Of a stretch of 64,000 nucleotides of DNA, positions 45,351 through 57,890 are shown piece after piece. Source of the stretch: Saccopteryx bilineata. Lineage: Eukaryota > Chordata > Mammalia > Chiroptera > Emballonuridae. A program made the translations under genes and the position numbers. How positions within the stretch are numbered: position 1 is the stretch's first letter; every line of letters begins with the position of its first letter. The stretch spans positions 275,914,482 to 275,978,481 of the forward strand of contig NC_089490.1 in the NCBI RefSeq assembly GCF_036850765.1, written 5' to 3'. The notes below the pieces were generated by a model that was not told the DNA's origin, ran no database searches, and worked only from the letters and a program-made list of their open reading frames with translations.

Positions 45351-46085
45351 GGATTGAATGGATTCCAGGGATCAAAATCTATAAGCCCATTGAGGAATAA
45401 AATGAATCTGACTATCCTGTTCGGTCAAAGCATAACTATATTTAACAACACCTGATCATGGGCACCCATCACTCTGAGATGAAACAAAAAAGAGATAACA
45501 TGTGCCTCCATCTTTGTAAGTAGATAGCATCTTTCTAAAGGCCCTTTTCTCAAATCTGGACCAAGTATGAGTTCACTTAAAGTTCAAAATTTAAAGCATG
45601 GCATCAAAAGTTTCTGGGATAAATTCTGAACTGGTTTAACACCTAGTATTTTATTTAGATGGCCAATTTCTCAAACTATTTAAATCAAATACATGGTTGT
45701 CCTGATGGATGAAGTGGGAAGGTAGATAGTGACTTTCATAACTCTTCTTGAAAACCACCTTCTGAAGGCTCAGTGTAGGAATCTAGTAAGCTGCCTTGAT
45801 GGTAAATGGAAAGTATTACGGGACCCAGAGGGATTTGTGAAGGGGAGGAAAACCAACTTTCTAACAAGGAAGCTGGCTTCAGTCCCTCTGAATCAGTGGC
45901 GGCTGTCTGAACTCAGTAGGAATATATTTCCATGGACAAAGTTGGAGTTTTCCAGGTTTTGCAGGATCCTGAATCTATTGCCATTTATGCAAAAATGTTA
46001 TCTTTAAGGTAGCTTTAGGTAGCCATATCTGGATGTAAGCAAGAACAGTAGGGAAGGTAGAGATGGCTACAAATTTTTTGTTATT
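45351..46085. other. Intergenic, nothing recognised
   Basis: No supported feature. Confidence 0.5.
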
Positions 46086-46413
46086 CCTCCCTTTGTGATG
46101 TGTAGTAAATTTACCTTCCCCTTGAATCTGAGCTGGCCTTATGACTTGCTCGACCAGCAGACTGTGAGAGGCTCATATGGAAAAGAACTGAGCTTACTCA
46201 TTGACGGTCACCTGAGTAAGCCTCTTGACATCTAGCACAGTGGAATCATAAAATAACGATAGCTCAAGCCAACATCTTTTTGCAGTTGCCTGGGAACTCC
46301 ATATGAGAGTCACCTAGCTGAATGCTTCCTAAAGTCCTGACCTACATAACTGTTTTAAATTATAATGTTTGGAGTAGTTTCTTACATAGCAAGAGATAAC
46401 CAGAATAGATGAC
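46086..46413 (+). mobile_element. MLT1-like LTR relic, sense
   Basis: GATGTGTAGTAAATTTACC, CTGTGAGAGGCTCATATGG, AAAGAACTGAGCTTACTC, and the typical end CTGTTTTAAATTATAATGTT, GGAGTAGTTTCTTACATAGC, AAGAGATAACCAGAATA. Solo LTR relic without coding content. Confidence 0.65.
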
Positions 46414-46678
46414 AAAATATGTTATCCTATAACAAGGATCACAGGCACACAGAGAGGAATTCTAACAAATTCTTCATCATCAGTATGGACTGGTCTCAGG
46501 CCTGGTGACCTTTGATTTTGGTCATGGTTTAGGGGCCAACCTTAGAATAAGATCAAATTCAGTGATGTGTGGCTTACGTCAGGGCAAGTCAGAAGAGAAA
46601 CAAGTAGGATTATTGAGTTGGACAGCGGGCCAGCTCTCCAGACTTCTAATTGTTAGGTCATATTCTGTGGACAAGTCC

Positions 46679-47000
46679 TGCCAGGGGTGAGGATGGAGAC
46701 GCAAAGACCCAACTCTGGGGACCAGGTTCAGTGACGCAGATCCACTTTATTCAGGAAGTAAGCTAGGGTTCAGCCAATAGGATGTTACAGCGTGTCCTTC
46801 ATAGCCAATGGCTGAAAAGATCAGGGAGCTGTGTGGTTGGCACTAAATCACTTCCTTATAGCGGGCGAGCTTCCTTCCTGGGTATGCCCAGGAGGCTTCT
46901 GGGAGCTAGAGTATTCTCACAGCATTGCATCAGCCACAACTGCTAGGAATGTGCTTTGCGCTCCACCCACAATATTCTTTATAACCCATTTGGCCTACTC
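46679..47000 (-). mobile_element. Candidate ERV LTR, antisense
   Basis: Minus-strand order: a promoter-like region with CCTATTGGCTGAACCC (inverted CCAAT), then CCTGAATAAAGTGGATCTGC (polyadenylation signal, plus-strand TTTATT at 46746-46751), then CGTCACTGAACCTGGTCCCC and an end near CCCTGGCA. This is the layout of an R-U5 region. It differs from the LTR-like units at 28-32 and 37.9 kb. Right boundary unknown, no TSD found. Confidence 0.5.
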
Positions 47001-47479
47001 ACCTCATCTCTTGACGGGAGAAAACAGAAGCCACAGAAGCGGAATCCTTATTCAAAGTTACACACAAGGTTAAGTAGCAAAATCAGATTTGTCAACTCCA
47101 ACTTCACAGATCTTTTTTTAAGTCCTTAGCTTTCTTCAAATGGAGAGAATGTATGAATTATCAGACTAGACCATAGACATCACTCAAATTAAAAGTTCAA
47201 GCTTAAGGATAGCCAAAGTGTAGTGGAAGGAGAACTAGACCAAGAAATGAATATGGCTCTCAAGTTCAGGACCTTCAATTTGCCAGATATGTGACCTTGA
47301 GTGAGCCACATGCCATTTATTTATTTCTAATTATCAAAGCCAGAATAAAGAGAACTTCCTGAGAGCCTCACTTGGAGGAGGAAGGTAGCAGACAAAAGCA
47401 TCTGGTGAAGAGCTTGAGAGGTAGAAGGTGCTCTTAGCACCTGCTGGCACTGCAGTGGTGAGCATGTCTTTATGCCCGC
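47001..47479. other. Intergenic, nothing recognised
   Basis: No supported feature. Confidence 0.5.
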
Positions 47480-47650
47480 ACTGTACACATACATAACCCC
47501 ACAATCACCTTCAAGGAATAATGACTTTTTGCTTTTTAGATGAAGAGACTGAGGCTTAATTACATTAGACACTTGGCTGAGGTCCCACGGAAAGTAACTG
47601 GCGGGGATTCAAATGTAAGACTACTTCCTCACTGTGAATGCTGAGTTCTT
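47480..47650 (-). mobile_element. MIR SINE, antisense
   Basis: TTTTTAGATGAAGAGACTGA, GGCTTAATTACATTAGACAC, TTGGCTGAGGTCCCACGGAA and AACTGGCGGGGATTCAAATG give the MIR core and head reversed. Confidence 0.8.
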
Positions 47651-50600
47651 TCCACTGTTCTGCATGGCCTCTGTCGAGCTCGAGGGCAAGGAAGAATGGG
47701 TTTGGGTTAAACAGGCTGCCAGTGGGTGTGCAGCATTTCATGAAGTGTGGTATGAAATCACAGGCAGGTGCAAGGGGCTTAAACTCGACCTAAGGATGAC
47801 TTACAAAAAGGGATATGAAGTCAGAGAATAGAGTTTCAAGGTGCAGAGTGGGTGCTGAAGGCAGAGCGACATGGCAACTTTTAGAAGAGAGTGTCCATGA
47901 GCACTCAGCCCTTGCTCTCAGCACCCTGTCTGGCTGGGAAGTGTTGCACTCCCATGTGCTGCCATTGAAGGAGGACAGTCATGGTGCATCTGAAAGATGG
48001 AAACATACCGAGTCCACGTGGTTCAAGTTCTGCTGTGGTGGATTTAAGAAGACAGCTGATAGGTTGGGGATTATAGCTCAGGCAAATCACAGCTATTTCT
48101 TGTCTTATTATGGCCATATTAATGTGAGCAAAGACAGCTGCCATAAGTAAACCTTCATGTTTAAGCATCTTTACACAGTAAATGTTTATTCCTTGTTCCC
48201 CAGTAGTCTAATTCATTGTTCCTAGTATGAGAGCAGTGTTCCTCTCTGTGGTAGTTCAGGGTTCCAAGGTTCATCTGTCTGTAGCTCTCTACTCCATGCA
48301 GATGGATGAGGAAAGAAGGGACCTCTGCCTCCTACCTTGGGCAGTAAGGGCACGCAAGGCTTCCCTCACTTTCCTTCAGCCAAGGCTACTCATGTGGCTC
48401 CTTCTAGATACCAAAGAGTCTGGGAGACGTAGTCTTTCTTGCCAAGAAGCTATTCTTCAGTGACAATTGTCTACTGTGGGTTAAGCAGGTTGTTCACTAC
48501 AAGTTTTAGGGGACAGGCTGCTATTTCTGCCATGAAGACATTTATATGTAAATTGGCAACCTAATTCAAACACCAGGTGCTAAGCCTTATTCATTCTCAT
48601 GGTTTGACACCAGCCATAGCTGCCAAGCCTGAGTCTATACCTGTTTCAACTAACTTATGTAGCATTCAGTGTCCTTTCCAGGTGAAGCCCAGTCATTTAC
48701 TTCAGAAATCTGACCTGAGGGTCTGCCAGTCTGTGTGCCTGAGTATTTCTGATTGCATCCCCTGTACTGTATTTTCTCAGCCACTTTCCATATCAGAATG
48801 ACCCTCTCTACTAATAGCTTCCTTGGACTCTCATCTGCTATTGCCTTTTGCAGTGGAAATCATGCTTGGTTGACTGGCTAGGATCTTTCTTCTGCACCTG
48901 CACACACCCACCCAGCCTTACCTAGCTGAGTGAGCCCCTTAGGTCTTTTCTACATCAGTAGAGTGGTTGGTCCATGTTACAGATGAGTTTCTATCTTGTT
49001 TCTAAGTATCAGGCTGCAGTTTTAAGTCAGGTTCGGGCAGTAGGTCCCAGCAATACTTAGCATTGAACATAGTATGTTTTGTTGTCTTAATAACTCATAT
49101 TACCTCACAGCTAGTAAGCAATTCCATGATTCTTACTGCAGTTCAAAAGAGGATGACCCTTGTCAAAGATTACTATTCTTTGTTTTAAGGCCATGTTGGT
49201 AGGGAGTCATTACTGTAATTCAACCCAAATAATTGAAGAGCTAAATTCAGAGAACAGAACAAGAGTGCCCTCTGCATAATACTGCTTTTTGTGGTCTATG
49301 TTTTAAAATCTCATGACACAGTCAGATAAATTTTAGAGACACTATTCACAATAACCAGCTTCTGCAATAGCCCCTTGATTTTTTTTGGTTTCTCCAGTAA
49401 CTCAGTTGGTAATTCTGCATTCTAGCATTTCCTTTGGTCATTTTCCTGTGCCAAAAGAGAGATGGTTCTCATTTGGGTCATCTTGGCAGCTGATGAAATT
49501 AATCCATGTGGAAGATGAATGTGTAACTATTTTGCAAAGTATGATTGCTTTTACACTTTAATTTAAATCCTTTCATATTATATCAGTAGGGAAACTCCCA
49601 AGTGTCTTCATCAATAGTGACTGAGAAGGGCCATTATACACAGTCTAGGCCAAAAAAAGCCAGAAATTTTAATTTCCCCCATTTGGTTCCCATGTGCCTC
49701 CTGACATGTCTCTCATGTCTTTATAGCCCATGGTGGCTGAGAAGATGGTTCTAGCCTGCAAACTGTCTTTCTTTTCCCATTAGAAGCAAGGACAATGGCT
49801 ACTTTATTCTGGTTCTTGATCAAGAGTAGAGGTTTTGTTCCCATAAGCAATGGCACATTGATTTTTAATCGTGACTCTTGGAGCCTTCCCCTTGAGAAGG
49901 TTGAGGGGAAGCTGATGTGGTCTGGTTTTCAGCAAAGGAGCTGCTAAAAGGAACTTGACTGAGTGATGTTGATTGCCTTGAATAGCAAGTCCAAGAGAAC
50001 TGTTCTTCCCTGGCTCTGGATGGTTGGGTAGAGCAGGTTCTTCCTCTTGGGTTAATAACAAGGCTGCACTTTCAGAAGTTGTGTGATTTACCTTATTGGA
50101 CTGAGCTATGATTTTTAAAATTGGTTAATCCAGATTTATGATGAATATATTATGGGGAAAGATGTCTGTTGCCAATTCATTTACAAAATTGCTCTTCCAG
50201 TGTGACTGGCTGTCGTTACCTTGAATAAAGAGGCTGATTTGGCTGCAAGTTTTGAGTGAGCAAAGTTAATTCATTTCATGGAAGATTTCAGACAAGAAAG
50301 AGCTTTCAGAGCAGCAGTCCCTGAAGTTTTGGAGAAAGCTTATTTTTAGATTAAAACTTGCTTTAATGAATTCGATGCAATATGTGCATAGGATATTCAT
50401 GGATACTTGGATGGTGCTGCAAGAAACCCGTCTCTAGGAAGGTCACAAGTTTTAGAGACAAGACGTCTGAAAGCCAATAGGTAAGATTGGCAAGTTATAT
50501 TGTGAGGCAGTAATTAGTTTTATCTCAATGTATTTGCCTGTCTTTCTTCTCTCACACTCATCCTTTGAGGTCTGTTTTCCTTCCACAGATTCAAAAAGAA

Positions 50601-51524
50601 CAGAAACAAAGATTCACAGAATCCATAGACCGAGGGGAATATTTCCCTCCAGGTGGGAGTCACACAAGGATCTTCTGATGGAAATTTCTAGAACCAAAGA
50701 ACCAAGCACTAAAGATAAGCTCTCTTCATGCTTGGACCCTTCTACATCTTCTCTCTCTTTCTCTCTCCATCTTTTCTCTCTTTTTCTTTTGTTACTACAG
50801 CTGCTCCTGTACCCAGAGTTATGCTATTTTTAACACTAAACTATTTTTTTTTCTTTGCTTATCAACTGGATGGATGTTTCTTCAGTGGTGGCAACTGAGC
50901 CCTCATCTCAGAGCTCCAGAGTTTGGCTGATGTCCCATCTGCAGAACGTGTTTAGTGATGATGGTTCTTGATGATGTTTAGGAAAACTATCCAAAAGTGT
51001 TATTTCTTTGATCCAGAATATATTTATGAACAACATGACTGAGTCTTCCAGAAATCCTAAGGAATCTTATAATTTTAAAACAGAGAGACATTTGAGCTTA
51101 AGGAAGGTCAAACTGAAAACTCAAAGTACTTTGAAATACTGGAAGACAAATAATTTAAAATTCCCAAAGCACTGAACAATCAGTTTCAGCACTATAGGAA
51201 ACAAGCAGTAGTCTCAGCTCTTGTTCATGTAGCAGGTTAGAGCAAAGTTCTCATCCCTGTAAATTCTTTGCAACAAAACTGGTGGTTAGAGAAAAAAAAC
51301 CTGACCGCTATGGAAAACACTTTTTGACACCTACTGTGATTGAAATAAGAGTTGGCAAAACATACTGTCTGGTTCATCAGCATAAATGGCAGATTGTGGC
51401 CTGATTATCAGGGTATAGAAAATAGTAGAAATGTTCTAAATATTCCACTGATTATTCTTCACCATGGAAATCCACTACAGTGAAGTAAGAATTCAATCAC
51501 TAAATTAGGTTAGATTTTTTAAAA
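47651..51524. other. Long stretch almost free of recognisable repeats
   Basis: I recognise no SINE, L1, MIR or LTR here. Short frames (47815-48150, 50528-50833) have no recognisable domains. 50748-50800 is pyrimidine-rich. The rarity of repeats compared with the rest of the window is the only striking property. Confidence 0.45.
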
Positions 51525-51710
51525 TTTAATTTTAATTTAAGTGTAGTTGGTATTCAATATTATACTAGTTATTTTAGTTTCCGGTGTACAAAATAGTTAT
51601 TTGACATCTTAATACCTTATAATATAATTACCTCACTAATTCTAATAATCATCTGTCACTGTAAAAACTTATTACTATATTATTGACTATGTCTTCTCTC
51701 CCATTTTTAA
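51525..51710 (-). mobile_element. Old L1 3' end, antisense
   Basis: TTTAATTTAAGTGTAGTTGG, TTAGTTTCCGGTGTACAAAA, ATCATCTGTCACTGTAAAAA and ATTATTGACTATGTCTTCTC match the antisense L1MA/MB-type 3' UTR. Confidence 0.8.
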
Positions 51711-52395
51711 AGCATTCTTGCTTATTTAAGCAACACCCGTCACATTGTCCTCAGTGAATCTTTTGTCAAGCTCTTTTCATGGTGTGACAATGCATTTGGC
51801 TACAGTAACAGGATGGTAAACTTTATGGTCCACATGGCCTCTGAAGAGTATGAGTCCCCTGGACCACCAGCCCCAGAGAGAAGAAGAGAGGCCCTCATCT
51901 GCTGAGGGGTCCTTGTCCCAAATCAATCCCCCAGCACACTAGAATCTCCTGACCTCCTAAGTTTCCATCCCAGACCTCATGAAGAAAGGGAGGGATCCCC
52001 ACCTTATTAATAAAATTCACAGTACTCAACCAAAAAAAAAACAACCCAGAAAAAAAGAAAACCAGACACAACACTGGTTAGAATCACATAGCAAGTGTGC
52101 CATGCTACACCAGGACTGTCTCTCAAACATAATGATGAATGGATCTTTTGATGTAAAATAAAACAAAATAAAACAAATCAAGAAACCAACACCCTTCCAT
52201 TTAAGGCTTTAAACTATAGTTGCCCTTCTATAGTTTTTTGAAAAGAAAAACATTACATTCAGTGAGGTGATATTTTACAGTGTTCTGCTCAAGTTAACAG
52301 TAGGTTAAAGATGCTAACAATATGTTTTATTTAATTACTATCATGTGTCAATATTATTATATATTTTTTCAATATATATGTTATATATTTTAATT
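51711..52395. other. Intergenic, nothing recognised
   Basis: A-rich runs near 52028-52060 and AT-rich DNA at 52320-52395, ending at the L1 target site. Confidence 0.5.
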
Positions 52396-52409
52396 AAAAA
52401 GATATGACT

Positions 52410-54187
52410 GAAATAAAAGGCATCCATATCGGAAAAGAAGAAGTAAAGGTATCACTTTTTGCAGATGATATGATCCTATACATCGAAAACCCCAAAGAAT
52501 CCACAAAAAGACTACTAGAAACAATAAGCCAATACAGTAAGGTCGCAGGATACAAAATTAACATACAGAAGTCAATAGCCTTTCTATATGCCAACAATGA
52601 AACAACTGAGAAGGAACTCAAAAGAATAATCCCCTTCACGATTGCAACAAAAAAAATAAAATACTTAGGAATAAACATAACAAAGAATGTAAAGGACTTA
52701 TATAATGAAAACTATAAACCATTGTTAAGGGAAATCGAAAAAGATATAATGAGATGGAAGAATATACCTTGTTCTTGGCTAGGAAGAATAAATATAATCA
52801 AGATGGCTATATTACCCAAAGCAATATACAAATTTAATGCAATTCCCATCAAACTTCCAATGACGTTTTTTAAAGAAATAGAGCAAAAAATCATCAGATT
52901 TATATGGAACTATAAAAAACCCCGAATAGCCAAAGCAATCCTAAAGAAAAAGAATGAAGCTGGGGGCATAACAATACCTGACTTCAAACTCTATTATAGG
53001 GCCACGACAATCAAAACAGCATGGTATTGGCAGAAAAATAGACACTCAGACCAATGGAACAGAATAGAAAGTCCAGAAATAAAACCACATATATATAGTC
53101 AAATAATTTTTGATAAAGGGGCCAACAACACACAATGGAGAAAAGAAAGCCTCTTCAATAAATGGTGCTGGGAAAACTGGAAAGCCACATGCAAAAGAAT
53201 GAAACTGGACTACAGTCTCTCTCCCTGTACAAAATTAACTCAAAATGGATCAAAGATCTAAACATAAGACCTGAAACAATTAAGTACATAGAAGAAGACA
53301 TAGGTACTCAACTCATGGACCTGGGTTTTAAAGAGCATTTTATGAATTTGACTCCAATGGCAAGAGAAGTGAAGGCAAAAATTAATGAATGGGACTACAT
53401 CAGACTAAGAAGTTTTTGCTCAGCAAGAGAAACTGATAACAAAATAAACAGAAAGCCAACTAAATGGGAAATGATATTTTCAAACAACAGCTCAGATAAG
53501 GGCCTAATATCCAAAATATACAAAGAACTCATAAAACTCAACAACAAACAAACAAACAATCCAATAAAAAAATGGGAAGAGGATATGAATAGACACTTCT
53601 CCCAGGAAGAAATACAAATGGCCAACAGATATATGAAAAGATGCTCATCTTCTTTAGCTATTAGAGAAATGCAAATCAAAACGGCAATGAGATACCACCT
53701 CACACCTGTTCGATTAGCTGTTATTAGCAAGTCAGGTAATAGCAAATGTTGGAGAGGCTGTGGAGAAAAAGGAACCCTCATACACTGTTGGTGGGAATGT
53801 AAAGTAGTACAACCATTATGGAAGAAAGTATGGTGGTTCCTCAAAAAACTGAAAATAGAACTACCTTATGACCCAGCAATCCCTCTACTGGGTATATATC
53901 CCCAAAACTCAGAAACATTGATACGTAAAGACACATGCAGCCCCATGTTTATTGCAGCATTGTTCACAGTGGCCAGGACATGGAAACAACTAAAAAGCCC
54001 ATCAATAGATGACTGGATAAAGAAGATGTGGCACATATACACTATGGAATACTACTCAGCCATAAGAAATGATGACATCGGAACATTTACAGCAAAATGG
54101 TGGGATCTTGATAACATGATACGAAGCGAAATAAGTAAATCAGAAAAAACCAGGAACTGTATTATTCCATACGTAGGTGGGACATAA
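52410..54187 (+). pseudogene. L1 ORF2 remnant with one frameshift
   Basis: ORF2 encodes the L1 endonuclease and reverse transcriptase. Here only the end of the RT domain and what follows remain. The catalytic FADD (RT motif C) is at about 52458-52469, followed by the downstream RT and the C-terminal domain, including a Cys-rich motif of form C-x3-C-x7-H-x4-C at 53747-53800. At 53231-53234 there are four A where the copy at 24.1 kb has five, which ends the first frame at 53261. The second frame continues to a stop at 54185-54187. It lacks the endonuclease and most RT motifs, so it cannot work. Confidence 0.95.
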
Positions 54188-54418
54188 TACTGAAACTAAG
54201 AGACATTGACAAGAGTGTGGTGGTTACGGGGGGGAGGGGGGAATGGGAGAGGGATAGGGGGTGGGGAGGGGCACAAAGAAAACAAGATAGAAGGTGACAG
54301 AGGACAATCTGACTTTGGGTGGTGGGTATGCAACATAATTGAACGACAAGATAACCTGGACTTGTTATCTTTGAATATATGGATCCTGATTTATTGATGT
54401 CACCCCATTAAAAAAAAT

Positions 54419-54445
<27 letters not shown>
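52410..54445 (+). mobile_element. Young L1, 5'-truncated, about 2.0 kb
   Basis: The element starts inside the reverse transcriptase region of ORF2 and runs to a long poly-A tail, with the G-rich 3' UTR tract at 54228-54272. A 14-bp TSD, AAAAAGATATGACT, lies at 52396-52409 and 54446-54459. It is the longest L1 here and nearly identical to the copy at 24.0 kb over their shared length. Confidence 0.96.
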
Positions 54446-54450
<5 letters not shown>

Positions 54451-54459
54451 GATATGACT

Positions 54460-55624
54460 TTCTATTTAACTTTATTTTTGAACCTAGGGGCAAATCATTC
54501 TTAGCTTACACTAAAAAATGAGTGTCTACTTGTTCAGGCTGTCGTCAGGGCTCAACTAGTGAGGACTCGAAAGCTCTGGGACCCCATCACTAAACGATAT
54601 GTCAAATGATCTTGTTCTCAAGACTTATAAAAACTTTCGACAGCATTTTAAATCATCTTTCTGGGCATTTCTTGAAATGTCAAGCATGAGGTTACTGTTG
54701 TGGAGATCAATACAGCACGGGCCCGTGGTCCTGTTGTCATTTATCTTTTCTGGGGTGCCTCATTTTTGTCTTAATAAAGCTGGACCCACTGGGTTGTTTG
54801 AGCCTGTGCCAATTATTGAGTTATTGACTTTGATTTCCGAACTCGCCCTTCTGCGCTGTGCCCCTGGAAACCATGCTGGTTCTTTGCTGTATGGATTGCT
54901 GATAGGCTTTGCCTGTCGGGTAGAGAGAAATAGAGCCCTGAGGAGGAGACCAGATCTTCCCCTTTCTGTCTGTTTCCTTCCTGTGGTCTTTAACCCCACA
55001 GACAGTGGTACCCTGGCCGTGGCTGCCATTCCTATAGAAGAAGAAGAATCCTGTTTGTGGAATCCTTCCAACACTTGCTGAGTGTCTTCCTGCATCTTCC
55101 TCGGAGACACTAGCCCCAGCCAGCAGGTGCCCCTCTTCCCACGTTCAGGTCCCGGGCTCCGCAGCACTGCCACCAGGCTCAGAGACACTCAGAGATGTGA
55201 GTTGTAGCTCCCCAGGGCTCTTTGTTCAAGCTGCTAGTTCTGATCATTCCAGCATCTTCCCATTTCCCCCTCAGCCTTAGTGGTGACAGCTGCTTTTTCT
55301 CCGTTTCTACCTGCATGCCACCATCGTCACTTCTTTTTGTCTTTTTAGTAAACTTGGTAACTATTTTTTTTATACCTAACTAACAATTCTTTATTTTAGA
55401 TTCTCTGTTACATTAAGTGTATAATATCTGGATCCTGACTGATGTGGATGACATCATTAATGGCAGAGTAAAATACCTTTGTCACTAATTTCATAGGTAG
55501 TAACAGTTTAATCCAGTAGAATTTTTTTAAGTGCATAAAATCATAATCTCAATTTGCTGCAAAAGGATCAAAATATTGGCTATAGTCCACCAAAGCTATT
55601 GGTGAAAATAGATACATCAAACAA
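54460..55624. other. Intergenic, unrecognised
   Basis: A 160-codon plus-strand frame (54599-55081) and a 142-codon minus-strand frame (54760-55188) overlap each other. Neither shows a known domain. An AATAAA at 54772 (TTAATAAAGCTGGACCC) hints at a possible LTR or retroposed end, but nothing else supports it. Confidence 0.4.
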
Positions 55625-56120
55625 AACTCAGGGTGGCAAATGACAGAAATCCTAACTTGAAAGGCAAAGAGAAGATGTTGGCTCATTGATTGAAGAATTC
55701 ATGATAAATCCCACCTTCAGGCAGGCATGCTAGACCAAGGGGCTCAGCAGAAGTCATAATCCATATTTAAATCTGGTTTATTATATTCTTTGCCTTCACT
55801 TTTCTCTCTGTTGGCTTCATCCTCAGGCAGACTCTGCCTTGTGATATTAAGATCACTGCCAGCAGATCCAGGCTGATTCTTATTACTTCAGTACCCGAAG
55901 GTGAAAGATACATTCTCTGGTTCCAACATCCCCAGCAACAACCCTGGGATGATTTTAATAGCTCTGGGTGCTGTGCACATCTCTTCATCAATCCCTCCAG
56001 GGTGGGCAGACCTGTCTTGATCATTTAAAGTCATATGATCACACCTATAGGAGGAGGGGAACAGAGTGTCAGTTTTACGCAAACCAAATAGATTAGAACA
56101 TGATTGTAGTTTCCGTAAGG
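55625..56120. repeat. Possible ancient interspersed repeat
   Basis: GGTGGCAAATGACAGAAATC, then CTGTTGGCTTCATCCTCAGG, and GTCATATGATCACACC follow the order of an old mammal-wide repeat whose name I cannot assign by eye. It may be the same class as 488-705. Confidence 0.4.
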
Positions 56121-57029
56121 AAAATCAGGTGTTGTGACCAAAAAGTCAGAAAATGAATGGTGAGCAGCAAAAACAACAGATGTCTCTCACAGCAGAGGCC
56201 CTGAATTAAGGAGAGAGAAGTAAGAAGGGCCATTGCAAGACCCCACTCCGATCTCCCCTCAGAACTTGCCCAGGGAATGTGGCTGATCTGCAGCCTCTAG
56301 TTGCCGTGCGTATGAGTCACTACATGGATTTTGCCAGCCATACTCCCGTTAGGCTGCTCCTAGCCAATGACTGAGAATGATGAAAGCCCTGGAACCAGGC
56401 CAGACTTGCTCAGTGCAGGATTTCTCCACTAGGCATTAGGAGTTCAGGCACTCTGCATTCACCCAGGCAAGGCTCCTTTGGTATTGCGCCGTGGTAGAAG
56501 ACTCTTGCATTGTGATCGAACTGGTATTATGACCTGAAAGCTCTCTGTGTCCACTCCTGCTCCTTCCCCTGTACCCTTCCCAGGGATTTATAATCTTTTG
56601 CATGTGTAATTATTTCTCAGTGACTTCTTTTCAGAGGGCCTAATTGATACATCCACACACACATCTTTCATAGCTCTGTCTTTCAAATGGTTAGATGGAA
56701 AATGCTGGCCACCCTGAACCCTTGGCAGTGCCAGACACTGGAATAAGAGTTTTTATTCTTTGTTATTTAATGGAAAGTGTAAATTGTTGGTATGAGACTG
56801 CTCAGGAAGTCAGAGGTGCCATGAATTCCTGGCTCTGTCCTTACTATCAGATACAAAGTTGATCAAGGCAACAATTCCTAAATCTTTGGTTCACAACCTT
56901 GTTCTGTTATATTGTAGTTATTATTACCTAACTAGCATAATCTGCATTCCCATGAACATTTCTGACAAGCAGTGTATTCTTAGTGGTGACCTTTTTATTT
57001 CTTAAACATGATCAAGATTTTAATCAACA
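56121..57029. other. Intergenic, nothing firm
   Basis: 56240-56660 ends in GGGCCTAATTGATACATC, faintly like an old LTR end, but I could not confirm a family. Confidence 0.4.
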
Positions 57030-57890
57030 ACTTGAAATCTGGTAGTTAAAACTTACCTAAATAAGCAAAGAACTTGAATAGATATTTTTTCAAGGAAGAC
57101 ATAAAAATGGCCAATAGGCATGTGAAAAGATGCTCACAATCACTCAGTCATCACAGGTATAAAAAAATCAAAACCATAATGAGATAGCACATCACACTGG
57201 TTAGGATGGCCATTATAAAAAAAAAGGTAACAATTGTTGAGGAAGATGTGGGGATATGGGAACTTTTGTACATGGTTGGTGGAACTGTAAAATGGCATAG
57301 CTACTATGGAAACCAGTATAAAAGATCCTCAAAAAATTAAAATAGAACTACCATGGATATATATTCAATTAAGTCAGTATCTCAAAGAGATGTCTGCACT
57401 CCCAGGTTTATTGTGGCATTATTCACAATGGCCGAGGTGAGGAAACAAACCAAGTCTCTATCTGTGGATAAATGGATAAAGGAAATATGGTGCATACGTA
57501 CAATGGAATATTATTAAGCCTTGAAAAGGAGGAAATGCTGCAATATGTGACAACATGGATGAAACTTGAGGGCATTATGTTATGCAAAATAAGTCATAGA
57601 AAACCAAAAAATACATGATCCCACTTTTAAGAAGTATATAAAATAGTCAAATTAAGAGAAACAGAGAATATGTAGTTGCCAAGGGCTGGGGAGGGGAAAG
57701 AGGAACTGCAGTTCAACTCCCCGTGTCAGTTTATACACAATTTTAGCTGCACGAGAGAAGTAAGTTCAACCGATCTACTGTACAATAGTGTGCTTATAGT
57801 TAAGAATACTGCATTGTTCTCATAAATATTTCATGAGGGTAGATCTTAAATATTCTTATCACAATAAAAGAAAGAGAAAGAACTAAAGCC
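57030..57890 (+). mobile_element. Older L1 (L1MA-like) 3' half, sense
   Basis: AAGAACTTGAATAGATATTT, TGTGAAAAGATGCTCACAAT, GAGATAGCACATCACACTGG, CAATGGAATATTATTAAGCC and GTTGCCAAGGGCTGGGGAGG trace the ORF2 C-terminus and 3' UTR. Stops and indels break the frame (a stop lies right after AATATTAT). It is older than the L1s at 24, 52 and 59 kb. Confidence 0.85.

Noticed and set aside
52404..54187. Intact L1 reverse transcriptase gene
   Set aside because: The element begins just before the FADD motif, so the endonuclease and most RT motifs are missing, and a one-base deletion breaks what remains.
54599..55188. Open frames of 160 (+) and 142 (-) codons
   Set aside because: They overlap on opposite strands, show no recognisable domain, and no splice or promoter evidence is visible. 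A homology search with a hit in another mammal would reopen the case.
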